19,837 bases of DNA from Candidatus Pacearchaeota archaeon (GCA_017608985.1 JAFCEV010000006.1:1-19837), one strand, 5' to 3'; positions 6,885 through 13,842 are shown, counted from the first letter of the stretch. The notes: generated by a model not told the origin, from the letters alone. Translations and numbers: made by a program.

Positions 6885-7208
6885 ATGAAAAAATTACCTT
6901 GGATTTTAATTATTATTTTAATTTTAATTATTGTAGGATTTCTTATTTTTAGAAAAGGAGGAGGAAAGGAAGAAATTACTGTACAAGCTCTAGCTTTGTA
7001 TGAACAGAAAAAAGCAGAAGGCATGCAATTTTCAAGTCAGTGTCTTGGAACTGTTGGAAATGAAGTTAAATATGTTGTTGATATTGTTCATGTTCCGCGA
7101 AGTTCAGAAGATAATTTGCCTGAAAACCAGTGTGGGGATTATAGAAGTGGAGAAGTTAATCATTTTATTGAACTTGATAAAGATGGAAATGTTGTGAGAA
7201 TTGTTTGA
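6885..7208 (+). CDS. Small membrane-anchored/exported protein with two Cys
   Basis: A 107-residue protein. Its basic start MKKLPW is followed by a very hydrophobic helix (about 5-22, WILIIILILIIVGFLIF), then a soluble domain that should lie outside the cell. Two Cys (in SSQCLG and ENQCGDYRSG) may form a disulfide. The end, HFIELDKDGNVVRIV, reads as a beta hairpin. The ATG at 6885 lies 1 nt after the gatD stop with GGAG a few bases upstream inside gatD, which favours it over an in-frame start at 6849. It probably rides on the gatD transcript. The family is not recognised. Confidence 0.7.
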   Translation: MKKLPWILIIILILIIVGFLIFRKGGGKEEITVQALALYEQKKAEGMQFSSQCLGTVGNEVKYVVDIVHVPRSSEDNLPENQCGDYRSGEVNHFIELDKDGNVVRIV

Positions 7209-7589
7209 TTATTTCTTTCTTCTCATTAATAATCGCTTGATTTCTCTAATCTCTTTTTCTGCTTTTTTGTTTATATGATAATCATGTTCTGCTTTGATTC
7301 TATCTCTCTGAGCTTGTCTGTTTTGGCTCATAAGAATTATCGGAGCCTGAATTGCTGCTAGACATGATAAACAAAGATTTAAGATAATAAATGGCCAAGG
7401 GTCCCATTGTCCCATATAGGCTTTTATATTTAAAAAAATCCAAGACCCTATGAATATAAATAGTATTATTATAAAAGCCCAACTACCAGCCCATTTTGTC
7501 AGCCCGTCTGCTGCTCTTTGTCCAAAGGTTCTAGGTGTTCTAGGGAACGAATGAATATCAAAACTTTTCTCCCCTTTTTTTTCCTTCAT
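7209..7589 (-). CDS. DUF1003-family membrane protein
   Basis: A 126-residue protein with two membrane helices (about 38-55 and 65-88). The family signature is clear: FGQRAADGLTKWAGSW, WDPWPFIILNLCLSCLAAIQ, and MSQNRQAQRDRIKAEHDYHI followed by a charged tail. The biochemical role of DUF1003 proteins is unknown to me. Its stop codon directly abuts the stop of the plus-strand gene at 7208, so the two genes converge with no spacer. The ATG is at 7589 on the minus strand. Confidence 0.88.
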   Translation of the reverse strand: MKEKKGEKSFDIHSFPRTPRTFGQRAADGLTKWAGSWAFIIILFIFIGSWIFLNIKAYMGQWDPWPFIILNLCLSCLAAIQAPIILMSQNRQAQRDRIKAEHDYHINKKAEKEIREIKRLLMRRKK

Positions 7590-7645
7590 ATTTTTAATTA
7601 GAAAATTAAAGTTATAAATGTTATTACTTTTACTATATAACAGTT

Positions 7646-7664
7646 GTGACTCTCTAGGAGTTAC
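7646..7664. promoter_or_regulatory. Inverted repeat upstream of the PRTase-like gene promoter (possible operator)
   Basis: GTGACTC (7646-7652) and GAGTTAC (7658-7664) form an imperfect inverted repeat around TCTAG. It lies directly before the BRE/TATA of the next gene and between two divergent genes (minus-strand DUF1003 and plus-strand PRTase-like). Such placement fits a binding site for a dimeric regulator. Confidence 0.4.
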
Positions 7665-7669
7665 ACATA

Positions 7670-7683
7670 GAAAGATTTATAAG
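7670..7683 (+). promoter_or_regulatory. Strong BRE/TATA promoter of the PRTase-like gene
   Basis: GAAAGATTTATAAG combines a purine-rich BRE with TTTATAA (7676-7682), 22-29 nt before the ATG at 7705. This is a near-ideal archaeal promoter for a leaderless mRNA. Confidence 0.7.
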
Positions 7684-7704
7684 TGGGAAAGAGATTGTTA
7701 GATT

Positions 7705-8436
7705 ATGGAACAACAATATACTTCGAAAGAATTTGAATCATTTATAGGGGTTATGAAGAAAGCTTCAGATATTTTACGTAGTAAGAAGCCTGATTATATT
7801 TTTGCACCTATTTTAGGCTCAGTACCTTTAGTAGATATACTTTCAATAATCGATAGGCATTTTCCTTTGGAAAATTTAGAATATCCTCCTAATTCAAGTA
7901 GATTTCTTAAAAGGGAAGAAATAATTAGTAAGTGGTATTCTAATTTTGTAGAGAAAAATTACCAAGGCAAAAAAATGTCAATAGTTTGTATAGATGAGGT
8001 TATTTCTGGTTCTTCTGCTACAAAGGGATATAATGAATTCTATAAAGTGCTTTATGATATTGGTAAGGAAAAGGGAATTTCTTTAGAGAGGAAAATAAAT
8101 TACGAGATTTTAGGAATCGGAGAAAGACCAAAGAATAATAAGAGAAATAGAGGATTTATTAAATTAGTTAATAGAAAAAAAGCAAAAGTATTAGAAACTG
8201 AGAAGATTATTACTGCAGATAATTATCTTTTAAATCCAATAAGATTAAAGAAAGGAGAATTGAATGCTCAAGGAAGACAAACTTATTTACCTGAAATAGA
8301 ATTTGTTAGTTATCCTCAAGAATATTTAAGTTTATTATATAATGTGGCAACACAGGTAGGAGTAGATCCTGAACAAATTAGCCCAGTAAATGTTATGAAA
8401 ATGCAAGAAAGCTTGGAAAAGTATTTGAGAGATTAA
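7705..8436 (+). CDS. Phosphoribosyltransferase-like protein of unknown role
   Basis: A 243-residue soluble protein. The segment IVCIDEVISGSSATKG (93-108) matches the PRPP-binding signature of type I phosphoribosyltransferases: hydrophobic strand, two acidic residues, then a Gly/Ser/Thr-rich loop. PILGSVPLVDIL (about 35-46) could be the first PRTase loop. The rest does not point to a specific purine, pyrimidine or uracil enzyme. The C-terminal part (QEYLSLLYNVATQVGVDPEQ) looks helical and family-specific. It has its own strong promoter with an inverted repeat just upstream, so it may be regulated. It could instead be a PRTase-fold regulator without catalytic activity. Confidence 0.5.
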   Translation: MEQQYTSKEFESFIGVMKKASDILRSKKPDYIFAPILGSVPLVDILSIIDRHFPLENLEYPPNSSRFLKREEIISKWYSNFVEKNYQGKKMSIVCIDEVISGSSATKGYNEFYKVLYDIGKEKGISLERKINYEILGIGERPKNNKRNRGFIKLVNRKKAKVLETEKIITADNYLLNPIRLKKGELNAQGRQTYLPEIEFVSYPQEYLSLLYNVATQVGVDPEQISPVNVMKMQESLEKYLRD

Positions 8437-8445
8437 TTTAATAAA
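8437..8445 (+). promoter_or_regulatory. TATA box of gatE
   Basis: TTTAATAAA, starting right after the stop of the preceding gene, lies 22-30 nt before the gatE ATG at 8467, fitting a leaderless start. Confidence 0.5.
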
Positions 8446-8466
8446 CTCTTTTTCTTTTTTCTTTAT

Positions 8467-9978
8467 ATGCCAGAAATAAATTATAAAGATGTTGGTTTGA
8501 AATGTGGTTTGGAGATTCATCAGCAATTAGATACTTCTAAATTATTCTGTAATTGTCCGAGTTTATTGAGGAGCGGGGAACCGGATTTTGTTATTAAAAG
8601 GAAACTTCATGCTGTTGCAGGTGAAAGCGGAGAAATTGATATTGCTGCGAAACATGAAGCAGAACAGGAAAAAGAATTTGTTTATCAGGGATATGACACA
8701 ACCTGTCTGGTTGAGTTAGATGAAGAACCCCCTCATGAAATAAATAAAGAAGCTTTGAAAATTGCTTTGCAGATTTCTCTTTTGCTTCATGCAAAAATTT
8801 TTCCTTTAACTCAGATTATGAGAAAAACTGTAATTGATGGTTCTAACACCTCTGGATTTCAAAGAACTGTTTTAATTGCAAGAGATGGATATGTTGAAAC
8901 AGATTCAGGAAGAGTTGGAATTGAAAGCATCTGCCTTGAAGAAGATTCTGCAAGGAAAATTAACTCCAAAAAATCAAAGATTTTTAGCTCGTCCGCCTCG
9001 ATGCAATCAGTCGAACGAGAAGAAGATTCTGCGAGAATTGTTAGGAAAGAAGATAAGCAAGCCATATTTAGATTAGATAGATTAGGGATTCCTTTAATTG
9101 AGATAGCAACTGCACCAGATATAAAAACTCCTGAACAAGCAAAAGAAGTTGCTCTGCATATTGGAGAGATTTTGAGAAGTTGTAAGGTTAAAAGAGGGAT
9201 TGGAACTATTAGACAGGATGTTAATGTTTCAATCAGTAAAGGAGCAAGAACAGAGATTAAGGGTTTCCAGGAGCCTGCTATGATGATTAAGACAATTGAT
9301 TCTGAAATTGAAAGACAACTGAACCTGATTAAAAAAGGAAAAAAAGTTGAAGAGAGTGTTAGGAATGCTTTGGCTGATGGAACCACTGAATATTTACGCC
9401 CAATGCCAGGAGCAGCAAGAATGTATCCTGAAACAGATTTACCTATTTTGAAAATTTCTCGAAATTTAGTTAATGAGGCTAAAAAAGATTTACCTAAATT
9501 AAGAAAAGAAATCAGAAAGGATTTGGAGAAAATGGGATTAAATAAAGATATGATTAAATTATTATTCAAACAGAATAAATTCGAAGAATTTAAGGCTCTT
9601 TTGAAAATTATTAATAAACCTGTATTAGTTGCTAAAGTTCTTTTGATGTATCCAAGGGAGATTGCAAAAAGAAATAAAAAAAGTCTGGAAGAAGTTGAGG
9701 AAATTCTGGATGCTTATTTTGAAGAGATTTTAATCAGAGTTAAGAAAGGAGAAATTTCTGAAGGACATATTAAATCTTTTATAGAAAAAATAATCAAGGG
9801 AGAGAAATTTGAATTACCTATAGAAGATATTTCTGTAATTGAAGAAAAAATAATTAAGATAATCAACGATAAGCCAGGTTTGTCAGACAAAGCATATATG
9901 GGGTTGGTTATGAAAGAATTTGGTGGAAAAATCAGCGGAAGAGAAGCAATGGAAATAATTAAGAAGAATTTGAAATAA
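8467..9978 (+). CDS. gatE: Glu-tRNA(Gln) amidotransferase subunit E lacking the GAD domain
   Basis: GatE binds tRNA-Gln, phosphorylates the misacylated glutamate and transfers ammonia from GatD. Family motifs include GLEIHQQLDTSKLFCNCPSL near the start, DGSNTSGFQRT, RLDRLGIPLIEIATAPDI, GTIRQDVNVSI, and RPMPGAARMYPETDLP. A helical domain and a YqeY-like tail follow. At 503 residues it is about 110-130 shorter than usual. The AspRS-like GAD domain, normally inserted between the ERQLNLI helix and the VRxALxDGTTEYLRP segment, is absent: only about ten residues (289-298) join these parts. There is also a 27-residue extra segment (158-184) bounded by repeated EEDSAR. Catalytic regions look intact. 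Confidence 0.95.
   Translation: MPEINYKDVGLKCGLEIHQQLDTSKLFCNCPSLLRSGEPDFVIKRKLHAVAGESGEIDIAAKHEAEQEKEFVYQGYDTTCLVELDEEPPHEINKEALKIALQISLLLHAKIFPLTQIMRKTVIDGSNTSGFQRTVLIARDGYVETDSGRVGIESICLEEDSARKINSKKSKIFSSSASMQSVEREEDSARIVRKEDKQAIFRLDRLGIPLIEIATAPDIKTPEQAKEVALHIGEILRSCKVKRGIGTIRQDVNVSISKGARTEIKGFQEPAMMIKTIDSEIERQLNLIKKGKKVEESVRNALADGTTEYLRPMPGAARMYPETDLPILKISRNLVNEAKKDLPKLRKEIRKDLEKMGLNKDMIKLLFKQNKFEEFKALLKIINKPVLVAKVLLMYPREIAKRNKKSLEEVEEILDAYFEEILIRVKKGEISEGHIKSFIEKIIKGEKFELPIEDISVIEEKIIKIINDKPGLSDKAYMGLVMKEFGGKISGREAMEIIKKNLK
8938..9032 (+). repeat. In-frame palindromic insertion in gatE with 14-bp direct repeat
   Basis: GAAGAAGATTCTGC occurs at 8938-8951 and again at 9019-9032, exactly 81 bp (27 codons) apart. 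Between the copies lie a perfect 7-bp inverted repeat AAAAATC/GATTTTT with loop AAA (8969-8985) and a second stem, CTCGT (8988-8992) with ACGAG (9015-9019), enclosing TCGA/TCGA (8998-9001 and 9011-9014). The encoded extra peptide includes SKKSKIFSSSASMQSVER, low in complexity and unlike the rest of GatE. Other GatE proteins have one EEDAAR-like motif a dozen residues before RLDRLG. This looks like a small inserted element that kept the frame. Confidence 0.75.
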
Positions 9979-9990
9979 TAAGATTAATAA

Positions 9991-10125
9991 ATTCTTTTTT
10001 TTGGATATAATCTTCCTGGGGCTTGGAGATTAATTTATACTGTTAAAAATAATAAAGTCTCTGTTTTATTAGTAATTTTGGATTGGATGGACCACAAAAC
10101 ATATGAAAGAAGATTTAAATATTAA
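9991..10125 (+). pseudogene. Remnant of a RelE/ParE-family toxin (C-terminal part only)
   Basis: An open stretch of 44 codons without a start codon, ending TAA at 10123-10125. It reads GYNLPGAWRLIYTVKNNKVS, then VLLVILDWMDHKTYERRFKY. The pattern (WRLIYT strand, hydrophobic strand, DHKTYERRFKY end) is typical of the C-terminal half of RelE-type mRNA interferases. The N-terminal half and any antitoxin gene are missing, so this is a decayed toxin-antitoxin relic. Its last codons now overlap the TATA box of aspS. Confidence 0.7.
10106..10122 (+). promoter_or_regulatory. BRE/TATA promoter of the aspS-asnS operon
   Basis: GAAAGAAGATTTAAATA places a purine-rich BRE before TTTAAATA (10114-10121), 22-29 nt upstream of the aspS ATG. 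It lies inside the end of the toxin relic. Confidence 0.6.
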
Positions 10126-10142
10126 TAATTATTACTTAAAAC

Positions 10143-11513
10143 ATGTTAAGAAGCCATAATCTTGGAGAAGTGAATGAGAAGTTAGTTGGAAAAAAAGTAA
10201 AACTTTGTGGATGGGTTGATTCTATCAGGCATTTTAAACAGATGACTTTTATTCTTTTGAGAGACAGATATGGAAAAGTTCAGACAGTTATTTCTGATAA
10301 ATCTAAGTTTTCTAAAAATTTAAAGAATGTTACTCTTGAATCTTGTATTAAAGTTGAAGGAAAAGTCAAAAAAAGACCAAAAGGTTTAGAAAATCCTAAA
10401 ATGGCTTCTGGAAACATTGAAGTTGAAGTCAGCAAAATAGAGATTTTTAATTCATGTCCTAGTCTTCCTTTTGATATGAAAGTAGATTCTTTAGAAGATA
10501 TGAGATTAAAATATAGATTTTTAGATTTGAGGACTGATAAAATGCAGAAGAATATTATTTTGAGAAGTGAGGCATTAAAAGCTGTCCGTGATTTTTTTTA
10601 TAATGAAGGGTTTGTTGAGATTGAAACACCTATTTTGGCAAAATCAACTCCAGAAGGTGCTAGGGATTATATTGTTCCTTCAAGAGTTCATCCGAATAAA
10701 TTTTTTGCTCTTCCGCAATCACCGCAGTTATTCAAACAATTATCTCAGATTGCAGGATTTGATAAATACATTCAGATGGCGAGGTGTTTTAGAGACGAGG
10801 ATTTGCGAAGTGATAGGCAGCCAGAATTTACACAGATTGATGTTGAAATGAGTTTTATTGAACAGGATGATTTGATAGATACAATGGAAAGAATGTTAAA
10901 ATATACTTTTAAGAAAGTTCTGAATGTTGATGTAAAAATTCCTTTTAAGAGAATAACTTATGAAGAAGCAATTGAGAAATATAACAGTGATGCTCCTGAT
11001 TTGAGAAAAGATAAAACTAATCCTAAAGAATTTGCTTTTTGTTGGGTTGTTGATTTTCCTTTGTTTGAATACAGCAAAGAAGAAAAGAGATATAAATCAA
11101 CACACCATCCTTTTACAATGCCTCAAACAGGGAAGAATAAATTAGATTTTAATGAGAAATCCAAGGCTGTCGCATATGATTGTGTTTTAAATGGTTCTGA
11201 AATTGGGGGAGGAAGTATCAGGATTCATGATTCTGAAATTCAGGAAAAAGTTTTTGATATTTTGAAAATTTCAAAAGCAGAAGCAAAAAAGAAATTCGGA
11301 TTTTTGTTAAATGCACTGAAATATGGTGCTCCGCCTCATGGTGGAATTGCATTTGGGTTTGATAGGGTAGTTCAAATTATGGCTGGAGAAGATTCAATAA
11401 GAGAAATAATTGCTTTTCCAAAAAATAAAGAAGCTAAGGACTTAATGCTTGGTGCTCCTTCAGAAGTTTCAGACAAACAATTAAAAGAGGTTCATTTGAA
11501 GTTTGGGAAATGA
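10143..11513 (+). CDS. aspS: Aspartyl-tRNA synthetase, bacterial type, lacking the GAD domain
   Basis: Charges tRNA-Asp with aspartate. The N-terminal OB-fold (LCGWVDSIRH, ILLRDRYGKVQTVIS) and class IIb core are bacterial in type: RFLDLRTDKMQKN, KSTPEGARDYIVPSRVHPN, ALPQSPQLFKQL, motif 2 FRDEDLRSDRQPEFTQID from 216, HHPFTMP, and motif 3 GGIAFGFDRV (400-409). Archaeal AspRS has different sequences at these places. At 456 residues it is about 130 shorter than bacterial AspRS. The GAD insertion normally between SDxPDLR and W-V-x-D-F-P is gone: SDAPDLR (282-288) is followed after 12 residues by WVVDFPLF (301-308). It overlaps asnS by 4 nt (ATGA), a tight operon. Confidence 0.94.
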   Translation: MLRSHNLGEVNEKLVGKKVKLCGWVDSIRHFKQMTFILLRDRYGKVQTVISDKSKFSKNLKNVTLESCIKVEGKVKKRPKGLENPKMASGNIEVEVSKIEIFNSCPSLPFDMKVDSLEDMRLKYRFLDLRTDKMQKNIILRSEALKAVRDFFYNEGFVEIETPILAKSTPEGARDYIVPSRVHPNKFFALPQSPQLFKQLSQIAGFDKYIQMARCFRDEDLRSDRQPEFTQIDVEMSFIEQDDLIDTMERMLKYTFKKVLNVDVKIPFKRITYEEAIEKYNSDAPDLRKDKTNPKEFAFCWVVDFPLFEYSKEEKRYKSTHHPFTMPQTGKNKLDFNEKSKAVAYDCVLNGSEIGGGSIRIHDSEIQEKVFDILKISKAEAKKKFGFLLNALKYGAPPHGGIAFGFDRVVQIMAGEDSIREIIAFPKNKEAKDLMLGAPSEVSDKQLKEVHLKFGK

Positions 11514-12802
11514 AATTTATATCAATACAAGAGGCAATAAATAAAGGCAAGGGAAAAGTTGCAGTTCGGGGATGGATTTATAGAGAACGAGGAAGCAATG
11601 AATTTAAGTTTTTGATTTTAAGAGATTCTACTAATATTATTCAGTGTGTTCTGAGAAAAGAAAAATTCAGAAGGCAGTGGGAACATATTGACAAACTACA
11701 AATAGAGGCTTCTGTGGAGATTGAAGGGACAATTAAGAAAGACAAGCGTGCTATAACAGATTATGAAATTTCTGTTGACAAGATACATATTATAGGTTTG
11801 TCTGATGAATTTCCAATTCAAAAAGATTTAAATGAAAAATTGCTTGGAGACAGAAGACATTTGTGGCTGAGAAGCAGGAAAATGGTTGCAATTATGAAAA
11901 TAAGAAGTACTGTTACTGGCGCGCTTCATGAATATTTTCGAAACAAAGGATTTTATGAGTTCCAGTCTCCAATTATAATTCCTGGAGGTGCTGAGGAAGG
12001 GCCGACTATGTTTGAATTGGATTATTTTGGGAAAAAAATGTATTTGGCCCAAACCTGGCAATTATATGCAGAAGCAGCAATGTATAGTTTAGAGAAGATT
12101 TATTGCATTGCACCTTCATTCAGAGCAGAAGAAAGTAAAACTTCTAGGCATTTAACAGAATATTGGCATACTGAAATGGAAGTTGCTTGGGCAAATTTGA
12201 ATGAGCTGATGGATTATGCTGAAGAAATGATAAAGCATGTTATTAAAAGGGTTTTAGAGAAGAATAAAAAAGAGTTGGAGATTCTTGGAAGAGACGTTAA
12301 AATGCTCGAACCTAGCCTTAAGAAAAAATTTCCTAGGCTGACTTATGACCAAACTTTGAAATTATTAAAAGAAAAAAAGAAAATACATGTTGCTTGGGGT
12401 AAAGATTTGAGGACAATTGAAGAAGAGAAATTAATGGAGCTTTATGACACTCCTGTATTTGTACATCATTATCCTAAGGAAGCAATGGCTTTTTATAAAC
12501 CAAGAGAGCCTAAAAATCCAAAAACAGCAAGGTGCTTTGATTTGCTTGCTCCTGAAGCAAATGGAGAACTTATTGGGGGAAGTGAGAGAGATACAAATAT
12601 TGAAGAGTTAAAAAAATCACTAAAAGCAAAAGGTGAGAAATTAGAAGATTATTCATATTATTTTGAGATACATTCTTATGGAGCAATTCCTCACGGAGGT
12701 TATGGTTTAGGGACAGAAAGATTGATTAAATGGATTTGTGGTTTGGATACAATAAAAGATGCAATTGCTTTTCCGAGGACAATGACGCGTATGAATCCTT
12801 AG
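11510..12802 (+). CDS. asnS: Asparaginyl-tRNA synthetase, archaeal type
   Basis: A 430-residue class IIb synthetase that charges tRNA-Asn directly. An OB-fold domain (VRGWIYRERG, FLILRDSTNIIQCVL) is followed by the core with GPTMFELDYFGKKMYLAQTW, motif 2 from FRAEESKTSRHLTEYWHTEM (204 onward), and motif 3 GLGTER (399-404) near the C-terminus. The segment DLLAPEANGELIGGSERD separates AsnRS from archaeal AspRS, which has a shorter version there. It is translated from an ATG overlapping the aspS stop. With this enzyme the cell does not need transamidation to make Asn-tRNA, while GatDE covers Gln-tRNA. A partial tRNA-Asn gene lies at the other end of the window. Confidence 0.92.
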   Translation: MKFISIQEAINKGKGKVAVRGWIYRERGSNEFKFLILRDSTNIIQCVLRKEKFRRQWEHIDKLQIEASVEIEGTIKKDKRAITDYEISVDKIHIIGLSDEFPIQKDLNEKLLGDRRHLWLRSRKMVAIMKIRSTVTGALHEYFRNKGFYEFQSPIIIPGGAEEGPTMFELDYFGKKMYLAQTWQLYAEAAMYSLEKIYCIAPSFRAEESKTSRHLTEYWHTEMEVAWANLNELMDYAEEMIKHVIKRVLEKNKKELEILGRDVKMLEPSLKKKFPRLTYDQTLKLLKEKKKIHVAWGKDLRTIEEEKLMELYDTPVFVHHYPKEAMAFYKPREPKNPKTARCFDLLAPEANGELIGGSERDTNIEELKKSLKAKGEKLEDYSYYFEIHSYGAIPHGGYGLGTERLIKWICGLDTIKDAIAFPRTMTRMNP

Positions 12803-12850
12803 TATTTAAATCTTTCTCTGATTTTTTCTTAATTCTTAAGTGTAAATTAA

Positions 12851-12894
12851 TATTTAAAAAGAAATTTGTTAAAAGAAATTTTATCAAAAGGAGG
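12851..12894 (+). promoter_or_regulatory. TATA box and consensus Shine-Dalgarno of an acidic microprotein
   Basis: TATTTAAAAA (12851-12860) is followed about 30 nt later by AAAAGGAGG (12886-12894). This consensus ribosome-binding site is 5 nt before the ATG at 12900. Most other genes here appear leaderless, so this SD is unusual. Confidence 0.6.
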
Positions 12895-12896
12895 TT

Positions 12897-12974
12897 ATGA
12901 TGGAAGACGAATACAAAGAAAAAGATGAGGAAGAAGAATCTTCGGAAGACAATGAAAGTGAAGACGAAGAATAA
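12897..12974 (+). CDS. 25-residue highly acidic microprotein
   Basis: ATG at 12897 (or the adjacent in-frame ATG at 12900, better spaced from the SD) to TAA at 12972-12974. The peptide starts MMEDEYKEKDEEEESSEDNE and is almost entirely Glu, Asp and Ser, so it is likely unstructured and strongly negative. A TATA box plus a strong Shine-Dalgarno support real expression despite its size. It might mimic nucleic acid or bind a basic partner, but that is only a guess. No homologue is recognised. Confidence 0.5.
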   Translation: MMEDEYKEKDEEEESSEDNESEDEE

Positions 12975-13012
12975 ATTTATTTTTTATTTTTCTTTTTTTA
13001 TTTTTGGTTAGA

Positions 13013-13022
13013 TTTTTAAATT
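13013..13022 (+). promoter_or_regulatory. TATA box of the metallophosphoesterase gene
   Basis: TTTTTAAATT lies 20-29 nt before the ATG at 13042, which supports that start over the in-frame TTG at 13033. Confidence 0.5.
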
Positions 13023-13041
13023 ACGATTTGGTTTGGGTGTT

Positions 13042-13842
13042 ATGAAAATATTGGTTATTGGAGATCCTCACGGGTATTCTAAGTATAAAGAATCTGTTTT
13101 GAAGAAAGCAGATTTAATTTTGATGACTGGAGATATTGGTAAAGCTGATTTAGCAAGAAAGAGATATTTTGAGAATACTAAAAGAAGGCTTAAAGGATTA
13201 AAAGAATTAAAAGAAGATTCTAAATTTATGAAAAAAGTCCATATGGAAATCCATAACTCTACAATTGAGATTTTAAGAAAATTAGGAAAATTTGCTTCTG
13301 TTTATACTATTCAAGGAAATGTTGGAATTCCTACTAAGAAACAAGTTAAAGAAGATAAGGAAAAATGGGGGATTAAAATTCCTTATACTAGAGATATAGT
13401 AAATAAAATGAAAAATGTTTCTTTAATCAAAAATAGATTAAGACTAGTCAACAGATTAAGAATTGGTTTCTTAGAATATTTTGAAGATGTTTGCTGGTAT
13501 AAAGAGTTTAATGAGAAAGATAAAGACAGAATTAAGAAAGCGAAAAAAGAAACTGCTAAGGCAAAAAAAGTTTTAAGAAATTTTAAGAATCTTGATATTC
13601 TAATTTGTCATCAACCTCCTTATGGTGTTTTGGACAAAGTCAGCAAAAAATATAATCCTCCTAAAAGTTGGATAGGAAAACATGCTGGAAGCAAAGTTAT
13701 TTTAGATTATATAAAAAAGAAACAACCAAAATATGTTTTCTGCGGACATATTCATGAAGGAAAGGGCAAAGCAAAGATAGGTAAAACAGAGATTTACAAT
13801 GTTGGTTATAATGGGGATTATGTTCTTTTAGATATTGATTAA
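13042..13842 (+). CDS. Calcineurin-like metallophosphoesterase
   Basis: A 266-residue cytosolic protein with the ordered metal ligands of the family: GDPHG (7-11), GD (30-31, in TGDIGKAD), GN (in YTIQGNVGIP), CHQPPYG and GHIHEG near the C-terminus. These bind two metal ions and support hydrolysis of phosphoester bonds. A Lys-rich helical insert (about 40-80) between the second and third motifs is not part of the minimal fold. The third motif is GNVG rather than the usual GN[HC][DE]. The substrate cannot be told. It is followed 30 nt later by a beta-lactamase-fold hydrolase that has its own TATA box. Confidence 0.85.
   Translation: MKILVIGDPHGYSKYKESVLKKADLILMTGDIGKADLARKRYFENTKRRLKGLKELKEDSKFMKKVHMEIHNSTIEILRKLGKFASVYTIQGNVGIPTKKQVKEDKEKWGIKIPYTRDIVNKMKNVSLIKNRLRLVNRLRIGFLEYFEDVCWYKEFNEKDKDRIKKAKKETAKAKKVLRNFKNLDILICHQPPYGVLDKVSKKYNPPKSWIGKHAGSKVILDYIKKKQPKYVFCGHIHEGKGKAKIGKTEIYNVGYNGDYVLLDID

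Noticed and set aside
8859..9569. Long 236-codon open frame antisense to gatE
   Set aside because: It lies wholly inside gatE, has no promoter or ribosome site, and its residues mirror gatE codon bias. It is a shadow frame.
13033..13041. TTG start for the metallophosphoesterase three codons upstream
   Set aside because: The ATG at 13042 gives the usual start directly before the first beta strand and fits the TATA spacing better.
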